Assembly (NCBI GenBank): GCA_002363635.1
Contig: DEWM01000025.1
Location: 1-37,899 of the forward strand
DNA from: Caryophanales bacterium UBA3210
GTDB lineage: Bacteria > Bacillota_I > Bacilli_A > RFN20 > CAG-449
Reading direction: 5' to 3'
Length of the DNA: 37,899 nt
Position 1 is the first letter of the stretch. The number at the start of each line of letters is the position of its first letter. The position numbers and the translations under genes are program-made. Under the pieces are notes generated by a model, which did no database searches, had not been told where the DNA came from, and was given only the letters and a program-made list of their open reading frames with translations. Below, piece by piece: positions 31,444 to 37,899 of this stretch.

Positions 31444-31863
31444 CTATTCATTTGTTACTACTGGTACTATTTCCCAAGCAGATGAATCCCACTCACCTGT
31501 AGTAGGACTAGTACATTTTTGAACAGCATAATTATGTATAACCATATCTCCTATTTCATATTCTGTAGCTGTCGAATATGTATCTTGATTTAATCCCATA
31601 CCTGTTAATGCTGTTGACATACTTTCATTTACAGTTGCTATTGTTTCTCTTAATTCAATACTTACATCATTTACTATTTGGTTAAAATTTTGTTCTAATT
31701 CAGGAATAAAAACACCATTTATAAATGCTTTGATATCATCGCCTGCTTTATCAAATTTTGCTTTTAATTCTGCACTTGTTAAACCATCTGTCGTATTAGG
31801 TCTATCACTTAAACCTTGTATATTATCTACATTTGCTGAAAATTTTGTTAAATTTACTGCCAT
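31444..31863 (-). CDS. Virion protein with CBM-like C-terminus
   Basis: 139 aa. N-terminus with NIQGLSDRPNTTDGLTSAELKAKFDKAGDDIK, a pattern of phage structural proteins found between tail and internal proteins; a helical middle (VSIELRETIATVNESMS); and a C-terminal CBM5/12-like module (STATEYEIGDMVIHNYAVQKCTSPTTGEW) closely resembling the end of the collagen-like fibre. It may be a small adhesin or fibre hinge. Confidence 0.6.
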   Translation of the reverse strand: MAVNLTKFSANVDNIQGLSDRPNTTDGLTSAELKAKFDKAGDDIKAFINGVFIPELEQNFNQIVNDVSIELRETIATVNESMSTALTGMGLNQDTYSTATEYEIGDMVIHNYAVQKCTSPTTGEWDSSAWEIVPVVTNE

Positions 31864-31882
31864 ACATTAATCTCCTTTCATA

Positions 31883-31906
31883 AAAAAAGAAAGCTTATTT
31901 GCTTTC
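31883..31906 (-). terminator. Intrinsic terminator at the end of the 610-aa tail gene
   Basis: GAAAGC (31889-31894) pairs with GCTTTC (31901-31906), followed by a T run on the minus strand. It overlaps the stop codon and would lower downstream expression. Confidence 0.7.
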
Positions 31907-33727
31907 TCCAAAACTTTCAATTTTTAATACTAATTCAAGTATTGTACAATCAGTATCTTCATTACTATCTATTATTATTTTTAAATTTGTAAATTTTTTT
32001 GCTTTTAATTTTAATCTAAATGGTTGTGGATTATTAGAAATTTGAAAACTAAAATCACTAAAATCTACATCGTCCATTACTTGTACTTTATAATTTATAT
32101 ATTTTTTTACTTGACCTTCACTTCTATTTGAAATATATCCTATTGTTGCACTTGATTTACCTTGAGGTTGCAATACTACCCACATTTTTCTCATTGTTTT
32201 TCTTAAATATGGTACCTCAAAATCTGCAAAATTCATTTCCCAATGTGCGTTTATTACTACTTCATCAAACGTTTGAAAATCTTCATCCCATCTGACTATT
32301 CTTCCATCATTTAATGCCATATAAATATAATTTCCCATTTCTTCAAAATGAGTAAAAGAATCAGGTATTGAGAGTCTTGAATAAGTCTTATTATAATAAT
32401 TATAAATATATATTTTATTATCATATCCGAACCACATTTGATTTTCTGATTGATGATCTAGTGTTTTTATTAGATTAAGCGGTAAAGATTTTAAATCTTC
32501 TCTTATTTTTTCAGAGATTCTTTCCATGTTTTTCTCATCTCTTACGTTAGTAGCTTTCCATAAAATCAACGCATCTTTATCTATAGTTACTGGATAATTG
32601 TCTAACAATTGTCCTTGACCAGGTGCAACATTACCATGTATTTCATTTAAAGGTAATGTTGTAACACTAGGAACAAGTCTTGATGTGCTTTCACCATTTG
32701 TTAATGTAACACTTAAACTTTCAGTTGAAATTGTCATATAGTAAGCTTCAGGTCTATTAGTAGTTGCTAATAGTCTATCATATTGCCTTGTTAAATCTGT
32801 TAAAGCAAAATTAGAAGGTCCTACATCTACTTGAGCAGTTGCCGGAAAATATTCTACACTAGGAACTCCATCTTCTAATCCACTATAATATGTTCTATTT
32901 TGACAGCTAACATTACCATATAAAAATACTCTAGTATCTACATCTCCACCAAAAATTGTACCAAATCTCATGTTTTCTATTATATTTCTATCGCCATCGT
33001 CTTTTGTCCAATAAATATCTATATTATCCATGGCTTTTTGTGGGGCGTTTGTAAAAGTAACCTTACCTGTTGTTAAATTAACAGTATAATCAGTATTTAA
33101 CACTAATTCAACTGTATTTACTAAGACTTTATCAATACTTTCAACATTTTTTTGTGCTATGAAAAATTCTGCGGTTGTTCCGTCACCATTAAAAGTCTGA
33201 TGTTTCTTACCAGTTAACATATTTATTTCATCATAAAGAATTCCACTTCCATCAGGCGATGAATTTATAAATACTAATGGTACATATCCTTCTACTTCTG
33301 CTAAAGTAGTTCCATCCCAACACATATATTTACCACACAAAATATATACTTTTTTATCAAAAGTAAAAAATGAAACTTCATTATCAGGAATTGAACCTAT
33401 TTCAGTTGGTTCTAATTCATCCCAATGTTTTGTATCATCTACTTCATCTTCTCTTAAATAATATAACTTACCACCTGTTGCTACAAGTAAATATGTAATA
33501 TTATTTAATTTTGTACAGTACATACCCTTTATTTGAGTTTCAAAATTAAAAAAACTTTTATATCCCATTATTTTTCTTAATTTATTATCATTTGTTATAT
33601 AAAAATTATCCATATTTCCTGATTCACCTAGTTGTAATTGTGTATCTCCTGTATTTTGAATATTAAGTCCTAGGAACTTTTTTATAGTCGTAGGTGTAAC
33701 GTTTGTTTTAGTAATTATTTTTGCCAT
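31895..33727 (-). CDS. Tail/stabilisation protein (nozzle-like)
   Basis: 610 aa of beta-rich sequence. Begins MAKIITKTNVTPTTIKKFLGLN and has SGNMDNFYITNDNKLRKIMGYKSFFNF; internal strands include YILCGKYMCWDGTTLAEVEGYVP, DNKIYIYNYYNKTYSRLSIP and DFQTFDEVVINAHWE. This fits the podovirus tail hub/nozzle or stabilisation proteins (P22 gp10 or T7 gp12-like roles), which close the portal-adaptor channel after packaging; the position right after the adaptor agrees. The middle region looks propeller-like. I cannot assign a specific family. Confidence 0.65.
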   Translation of the reverse strand: MAKIITKTNVTPTTIKKFLGLNIQNTGDTQLQLGESGNMDNFYITNDNKLRKIMGYKSFFNFETQIKGMYCTKLNNITYLLVATGGKLYYLREDEVDDTKHWDELEPTEIGSIPDNEVSFFTFDKKVYILCGKYMCWDGTTLAEVEGYVPLVFINSSPDGSGILYDEINMLTGKKHQTFNGDGTTAEFFIAQKNVESIDKVLVNTVELVLNTDYTVNLTTGKVTFTNAPQKAMDNIDIYWTKDDGDRNIIENMRFGTIFGGDVDTRVFLYGNVSCQNRTYYSGLEDGVPSVEYFPATAQVDVGPSNFALTDLTRQYDRLLATTNRPEAYYMTISTESLSVTLTNGESTSRLVPSVTTLPLNEIHGNVAPGQGQLLDNYPVTIDKDALILWKATNVRDEKNMERISEKIREDLKSLPLNLIKTLDHQSENQMWFGYDNKIYIYNYYNKTYSRLSIPDSFTHFEEMGNYIYMALNDGRIVRWDEDFQTFDEVVINAHWEMNFADFEVPYLRKTMRKMWVVLQPQGKSSATIGYISNRSEGQVKKYINYKVQVMDDVDFSDFSFQISNNPQPFRLKLKAKKFTNLKIIIDSNEDTDCTILELVLKIESFGESK

Positions 33728-33738
33728 CTAATCACCTC

Positions 33739-34143
33739 TTAATAATTAAGTTTCGCATCATATACATCTTCTTTTGATATTGGTTTTTGTGGTCTTGGTT
33801 TTAGGAACATACCTTTCATTTCTTCATATCTTTGTTCAAAATAATTTGCTAATGCTGTATCTTCGTGTAGCATTAAGTTTGCTGCAAGCCCATTTGTAAG
33901 CAATGTATTTGCTTTTATATCATCTATTTGTAATGGTTCTTCTAATGATTCAATTGGTACTGGTCTTATTTGTTCTTCTACTCTTCTATATCTATTTTCA
34001 ATACCTATTAATTCATTTTGAAGCATTGTAAGAATAAATGGAGCTTTTTTCCTATAATCTGCTATTGTTTGTTCATCTAAACCTGAGGCAGTCATTTCAT
34101 CAATCATTGCCATAGTTATATTAAAAATTTCTTCTGCTAACAT
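33739..34143 (-). CDS. Head-tail adaptor protein
   Basis: 134 aa from ATG 34143, which has GAGGAG 9 bases upstream (the ATG at 34152 would leave no spacing). Helical throughout: MLAEEIFNITMAMIDEM, FILTMLQNELIGIENRYRRVEEQI, NTLLTNGLAANLMLHEDTALANYFEQRYEEM. The length, helix content and position between major capsid and nozzle match head-completion/adaptor proteins that dock under the portal. Confidence 0.65.
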   Translation of the reverse strand: MLAEEIFNITMAMIDEMTASGLDEQTIADYRKKAPFILTMLQNELIGIENRYRRVEEQIRPVPIESLEEPLQIDDIKANTLLTNGLAANLMLHEDTALANYFEQRYEEMKGMFLKPRPQKPISKEDVYDAKLNY

Positions 34144-34160
34144 TTTTTTCATCTCCTCAT

Positions 34161-34211
34161 AATAAAAGAACTCAAAAGAGTTCTTCTTTTATCAAGAGAT
34201 AAACTCTTGAT
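34161..34211 (-). terminator. Two hairpins after the major capsid gene
   Basis: ATCAAGAG (34191-34198) pairs with CTCTTGAT (34204-34211), and AGAACTC (34167-34173) with GAGTTCT (34178-34184) followed by a T-rich stretch on the minus strand. A partial terminator here would explain higher capsid than tail gene expression. Confidence 0.6.
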
Positions 34212-34215
34212 TTAA

Positions 34216-35070
34216 TTAAACATTACCTAAAGAAGTAGCTGAACTTCTGTGGGCATAGCATCCATCTTTTTTACTATCTAAAACGAATGCATCATAGTAA
34301 ACACGACCTTCTACAAGGTTACCATTGATACCAGGAGGGTTGTCATGGATTTTATATTCTGCTAATTTTTCAGCAGATACAGTTACACTTGGATGTGTGA
34401 TTATAAAATCAACATTTGATGGAAAATAAGAATCTGGTGCTTTTACTAGTTTAACACCATCAATTTCTCCAACTTGTCCATTGATAAGGAATTTTTGAGC
34501 TATATCACTAGCTTTTACAAATGAATCATCTAATTTTAAGAATTTATAAACAGAAGCTTTAATCATAGCAACACGTCCTGATTGAGGAACTTTATTATTA
34601 TCTAGATAAGCTTGTCCATCTAAGAACTCTTCAAATGCATTACTCTTAGTAATAGCTCCAGGAGTAGTGTTTGTACCTCCGTTTGTTATTGCAGCTTGAG
34701 CAATCTTATTAATTCTATAAATATCTTTTGTAGGAACGATTACTTCATCAATTTCTCTTTGAAGTGATTTTCCAGCTCCTTTAACATTCATTTGGTCTAC
34801 TTGATTTCCTTTATCAATTGTATATGTGAAAGCTTTATCTTGAGTTAGAGTAGCTGTTTGTACGCTATCTTCTAATTCAGCTGGTTCTCCATATCTATTT
34901 GATCCTGTTCTACTATAATCATTTAATGCAACTGTTGGAATTGAATAAATTTTTACTGTTTTTACTCCATCCCAGTCATAATCGTGGTTTACTATACCTT
35001 CAGTTAAAGATTTTAATTTAAATCTTTCATCTACCTTTTTAGCATATTTTTCAGCTAAGTTTACTGCCAT
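34216..35070 (-). CDS. Major capsid protein (HK97-fold)
   Basis: 284 aa. The N-terminus MAVNLAEKYAKKVDERF, then TVKIYSIPTVALNDYSR, EDSVQTATLTQDKAFTYTIDKGNQVDQM and DFIITHPSVTVSAEKLAEYKIHDNPPG are typical of HK97-type capsid proteins of phages in this group (axial and peninsula domain blocks). GAAAGGATG lies upstream. It follows the scaffold gene. Two hairpins downstream limit read-through. The protein is of average length for the family without a long N-terminal delta domain, which is supplied here as a separate scaffold. Confidence 0.88.
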   Translation of the reverse strand: MAVNLAEKYAKKVDERFKLKSLTEGIVNHDYDWDGVKTVKIYSIPTVALNDYSRTGSNRYGEPAELEDSVQTATLTQDKAFTYTIDKGNQVDQMNVKGAGKSLQREIDEVIVPTKDIYRINKIAQAAITNGGTNTTPGAITKSNAFEEFLDGQAYLDNNKVPQSGRVAMIKASVYKFLKLDDSFVKASDIAQKFLINGQVGEIDGVKLVKAPDSYFPSNVDFIITHPSVTVSAEKLAEYKIHDNPPGINGNLVEGRVYYDAFVLDSKKDGCYAHRSSATSLGNV

Positions 35071-35110
35071 TTTTTATCATCCTTTCTTTTTAAATAAAAA
35101 AAATAAGCAT

Positions 35111-35980
35111 TTATTCTGATTCGAAACCTTCTAAGAATAAATCCTTACCTTTGTTTTCATTTACAGTACCATTTGTATTTACTGCTCCAACTGATGAGTT
35201 TGAGTTCTTTTCATTTTGCTCTTTGATTGATAATTGTTTCTTTAAATCTCCAATTAACCACTCTGAATAAGCTTGTTTTAAAGAACTATTTTGTGCCTTT
35301 TCAAAAACTTCTTTTGGAATAGAATCTGCTTTTACATCAGGAAAAGCTTCAATGAATTCTTCGAATTCTTTGTTTTTATTTTTTTCCTTTTGTACTGCTT
35401 CTTCTTTTTCTTTAAGTTCGTTTTCTTTAGCCTGTAATTGCTTACGTAGTTGGCTCGTTGCAATTACCTCCTTAGCAACGTCCTCAGGTACTCCATTTTC
35501 TATCATTTCTTCGATTCGAGCTTGCTCTTTAGCTTTTTCTTGCTCTCTTTCATATCTTTCAACTTCTTCGATATACTCATCTACACTCATACCTAATTCT
35601 TCTGCTTTTTTATGAAGATAAGTTTCAGCTTTACTTGTTTGCAAGTCATCATATTTTCCTTGCAATTTGTCATAATTAAGTCCTTTCTGATAGTTAGATA
35701 CTAAATCATCAATATTTTCGATATTTACTGATTCTTTGTTGTATTTAACTTTTTTTGAAAGTGCTTCTAGTAAAGGTTTGAAATCTTCTTCACTATCCTC
35801 CTCGCTTTCCTCTTCTTTATCAGTTTCGTTTGGTTCACTATCCTGATTTTCAGATTCTTCTTCAGAGTTTTGATTTCCTTGGCCTTCAATAACTTCATTA
35901 TCTACTTCACCAAAAAAATCGTCATCGTTCGCTTCAGTATTTTCAACTGGTTGGTTTTCTAATACTTCTTCGTTTTCCAT
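35111..35980 (-). CDS. Scaffolding protein
   Basis: 289 aa. A very acidic N-terminus (about 1-70, DDDFFGEVDNE, EEESEEDSEEDF), a helical, coiled-coil middle (ELGMSVDEYIEEVERYEREQEKAKE, LRKQLQAKENELKEKEEAVQKE) and a short C-terminus ending KGKDLFLEGFESE, which often contacts the capsid. This charged, helical layout before the capsid gene is that of scaffold proteins. It directs prohead assembly and leaves before packaging. Confidence 0.85.
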   Translation of the reverse strand: MENEEVLENQPVENTEANDDDFFGEVDNEVIEGQGNQNSEEESENQDSEPNETDKEEESEEDSEEDFKPLLEALSKKVKYNKESVNIENIDDLVSNYQKGLNYDKLQGKYDDLQTSKAETYLHKKAEELGMSVDEYIEEVERYEREQEKAKEQARIEEMIENGVPEDVAKEVIATSQLRKQLQAKENELKEKEEAVQKEKNKNKEFEEFIEAFPDVKADSIPKEVFEKAQNSSLKQAYSEWLIGDLKKQLSIKEQNEKNSNSSVGAVNTNGTVNENKGKDLFLEGFESE

Positions 35981-36015
35981 AAAATAAATTTCCTTTCTTG
36001 CCTATGGTTGGGCAT

Positions 36016-36113
36016 TAAAAAAGAACACTTATGTGTTCTCTAGTGCTACTTATAAGCACTATCGAAAGATATTGGAGTGGAAATATCTCTCGATACTACC
36101 TATAAGGTAGTAT
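36016..36113 (-). ncRNA. Multi-stem structured RNA element, copy 2, with terminator
   Basis: As minus-strand RNA: hairpin ATACTACC/GGTAGTAT (36113-36106 with 36100-36093); a 13-bp stem (36094-36082 with 36073-36061) with one G-U pair; hairpin AGTGCT/AGCACT (36060-36055 with 36047-36042); then terminator AGAACAC/GTGTTCT (36039-36033 with 36028-36022) followed by six T. Related to the element at 3474-3600 in stem order and in the CTACC and GTGCT loop arms. It separates the portal operon from the scaffold-capsid operon. Confidence 0.5.
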
Positions 36114-36116
36114 TTA

Positions 36117-36293
36117 TTAATCAATTTTTTCTGATAATTTAGAATATTCTTTTGCTTTTTCTTTTAATAATTTGATCGCTTTTTCTTTTAATTTTTTATC
36201 TTCCATTATTTTTTGGTATGCTTCCAAAGTTCTAACTGCATCTTCAACTTTCCATTTTTCTTCTTGTTCATCTACCACGTTCACTTTTTTCAT
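36117..36293 (-). CDS. Small basic helical protein between portal and scaffold (58 aa)
   Basis: ATG 36293 overlaps the portal TAA (TAATG). Encodes MKKVNVVDEQEEKWKVEDA, then a long amphipathic, Lys-rich helix (KLKEKAIKLLKEKAKEYSKL). The coupling shows it is translated with the portal. The position suggests a packaging or assembly accessory protein; no family recognised. Confidence 0.65.
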   Translation of the reverse strand: MKKVNVVDEQEEKWKVEDAVRTLEAYQKIMEDKKLKEKAIKLLKEKAKEYSKLSEKID

Positions 36294-37899
36294 TATTCTC
36301 TACCTCCTATTTGTTCTAATTCAGCCATTTTTTCAGCTTGATTTCTATTCACTATTGTTTCAGGCTCTATTGGTCTTCGATTACCTTGTTCTCCCATCTG
36401 AAGTGTATTTGCTAATTCTTCTTCACTTGGTAATGGATTTTCCATATCACTCATCTGTGCTGCACCATCACCTTCTAATGCTCCCATCATTTCAAGCACT
36501 TGTTGTTCCATTTGTTCAGGATTTAATTGAAGTAAATTAGCTCTTATATCTTGTGGTAATGTGTCCATAAATTTACCCATTAAATTATATACAGCTTGTT
36601 TATACATATCATTTTGTTCTATCGAATTTATTAATTCATTCTTTTGTGGAATTATTTCATCAGGTACTCGTTTTAAATACTCTACAAATTCAATCATTCC
36701 ATTATTTAATAAGTTATCTAATGTTTGTAAACTAGCAACCTCTGAGAAGTATGAAGCATTACCAACATCAGTTTTAATATGTAACCACATACCTTTTAAT
36801 TTACTAAAATCAAAATCTTCTACTGTTCTTTCCATGTCATTACCTGATACTACTGGTCTTATACCATAATAAGTAGCCATCATATCTAAAATGATTCTTC
36901 CACAGTCTTCTACGAATTCATAAAATGCTGCTTTTACGTTTTCAAGTGGTACTGCAGCACTCTTTTGTATTGCTATTATTGCTGTTGCATTATTCATTGT
37001 TACATTACCAAGTGATGCATCTCCTACACCTAACGTTTCTTTTGTGTATTGCATAGCAAGTTCTATAGCTTGCATTATTTGTCCACTCATTGTTGCAGGT
37101 TCTAAATATCCTGCTATATTTCTTATAGAATCACCTTGTAAGTTAGTTACTGGTATTTGTGCTCCTATTTCATTTGTCCAACCTTCAATTCTATCAGCAT
37201 CATATACCGCTGTTGGGAAAGCTGTTAGCATTAAATGATATATAACCATTGCAAACATCTTATTTATCGCTATCTGATTAGGAATTATTCCTGTAGTTTC
37301 TGCTCTACCGTGATATGATCCTTTTACTTCTTCCCAGTTATTAAATGCTATTGGATAATAATCTAGGTTTGTTCCCTTCTTTTCGTAAATATAAGCTTCT
37401 TTTGTACATTTATTAGCGTATATTTTGCCATTTTCTTTATAATATTTAATTATATATAATGCTTTCTTATAACCTTCTGCATCTGCTTCTATTTTTCCAT
37501 TATCACCCATTTGGTATTGTGTGTCAGAATCTTCTCTTATATCTTGCCAATTACTGCATCCGTTTGCTTTTGCTTCTTTTTGAAGATTTTTTACTAAATC
37601 TCTACCTACTAGGATAATATATGGTTGTTTTTCCACTTTTCTTGTATTTGGATTTCCAAACATTACATTTGTAGAATCTATTATTTCTGCTTTGATTATT
37701 CCTTTTATATCGGGATTAGATTGTTTAAATGGAACTTCTTCAGTATCAAAATACCAATGTAAACACCAATCTCCTGTATCAAACCCATCTCCTAATAGTG
37801 TTCTACCTAATGCATCAAAATTAACGTTTTCTAATACATTTTTTATTTCTGCATTTGCTAAATCTGTATCTTTTACTTTTTGTTGCATTATTGCATCTC
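36293..37899 (-). CDS. Portal protein, main part (continues from window start)
   Basis: The frame is open from the right edge (D-A-I-MQQKVKDTDLAN...) down to the TAA at 36295-36293, so the internal ATG at 37888 is not a true start. Body signatures include FDALGRTLLGDGFDTGDWCLHWYFDTEEVPF, NVMFGNPNTRKVEKQPYIILVGRDL, QIAINKMFAMVIYHLMLTAFPTAVYD, and a wing/stem region. The C-terminus is helical and Gln/Glu-rich (QLNPEQMEQQVLEMMGALEGDG), a likely barrel or clip end. Joined with 268-1 the protein has 624 aa, normal for the family. The gene ends in an overlap with the small basic gene. Confidence 0.87.
   Translation of the reverse strand, partial: DAIMQQKVKDTDLANAEIKNVLENVNFDALGRTLLGDGFDTGDWCLHWYFDTEEVPFKQSNPDIKGIIKAEIIDSTNVMFGNPNTRKVEKQPYIILVGRDLVKNLQKEAKANGCSNWQDIREDSDTQYQMGDNGKIEADAEGYKKALYIIKYYKENGKIYANKCTKEAYIYEKKGTNLDYYPIAFNNWEEVKGSYHGRAETTGIIPNQIAINKMFAMVIYHLMLTAFPTAVYDADRIEGWTNEIGAQIPVTNLQGDSIRNIAGYLEPATMSGQIMQAIELAMQYTKETLGVGDASLGNVTMNNATAIIAIQKSAAVPLENVKAAFYEFVEDCGRIILDMMATYYGIRPVVSGNDMERTVEDFDFSKLKGMWLHIKTDVGNASYFSEVASLQTLDNLLNNGMIEFVEYLKRVPDEIIPQKNELINSIEQNDMYKQAVYNLMGKFMDTLPQDIRANLLQLNPEQMEQQVLEMMGALEGDGAAQMSDMENPLPSEEELANTLQMGEQGNRRPIEPETIVNRNQAEKMAELEQIGGRE

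Overview
The window looks like the complete, circularly closed genome of a temperate tailed phage (or an excised or circularised prophage) of a very AT-rich, low-G+C Gram-positive host, most likely a gut Bacillota (Clostridia or Bacilli). The host inference rests on strong AAGGAGG-type ribosome sites, Lys/Asn/Ile-rich proteins, a Cp-1-like holin with an amidase endolysin, and the families present (RinA-like regulator, DUF6291, DUF2513, SHOCT). No taxonomic marker gene is present. The two window ends fall inside one portal gene: the leftward frame at 268-1 continues in frame at 37899-36293 (624 codons before the stop), so the cut is arbitrary and the map is a circle of 37,899 bp.

Layout. (1) Late morphogenesis module, minus strand, running from 4.7 kb down through the junction and on to 20.5 kb: RinA/ArpU-like late regulator, RusA-like resolvase, methyltransferase, small terminase, tRNA-Gln and a non-coding stretch, large terminase, portal, scaffold, major capsid, adaptor, a 610-aa tail/stabilisation protein, two internal virion proteins (one about 1630 aa with ParB and LPD38-like regions), collagen-like fibre, several small fibre-like proteins, holin, amidase. 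No tape-measure, sheath or long-tail genes are evident, so a podovirus-type particle is most likely. (2) Leftward early module, minus strand, from 16.3 kb down to about 4.7 kb: Cro-like repressor, helicase-loader-like and DUF6291 replication proteins, a Sak3-like annealing protein with a lambda-exo-like nuclease, SSB, NinB, then many very small ORFs and a two-domain glycosyltransferase. One gene (DUF2513) is inserted on the opposite strand with its own promoter and terminator. (3) Lysogeny module, plus strand, 16.4-20.2 kb: HTH repressor, ImmA-like protease, SHOCT membrane protein, large serine integrase, HNH-like protein, and an unknown protein that may be HEPN-related.

Control. The divergent switch at 16.26-16.42 kb is unusually readable: two near-consensus promoters face away from each other and three 15-bp operator palindromes overlap them. 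The repressor has no visible self-cleaving peptidase domain and is followed by an HExxH protease, so induction probably works through an ImmA-type mechanism. Late expression probably depends on the RinA-like protein.

Items beyond standard annotation: a 32-codon gene containing a (TA)15 microsatellite just after the receptor-fibre gene, with a longer alternative reading frame (candidate phase-variable switch); two related multi-stem RNA elements in late intergenic regions whose long stems pair fully only as minus-strand RNA; a 27-bp perfect repeat at gene junctions that encodes both a C-terminal tail and the next ribosome site; an in-frame stop splitting one early gene; and a candidate attP dyad beside the integrase.
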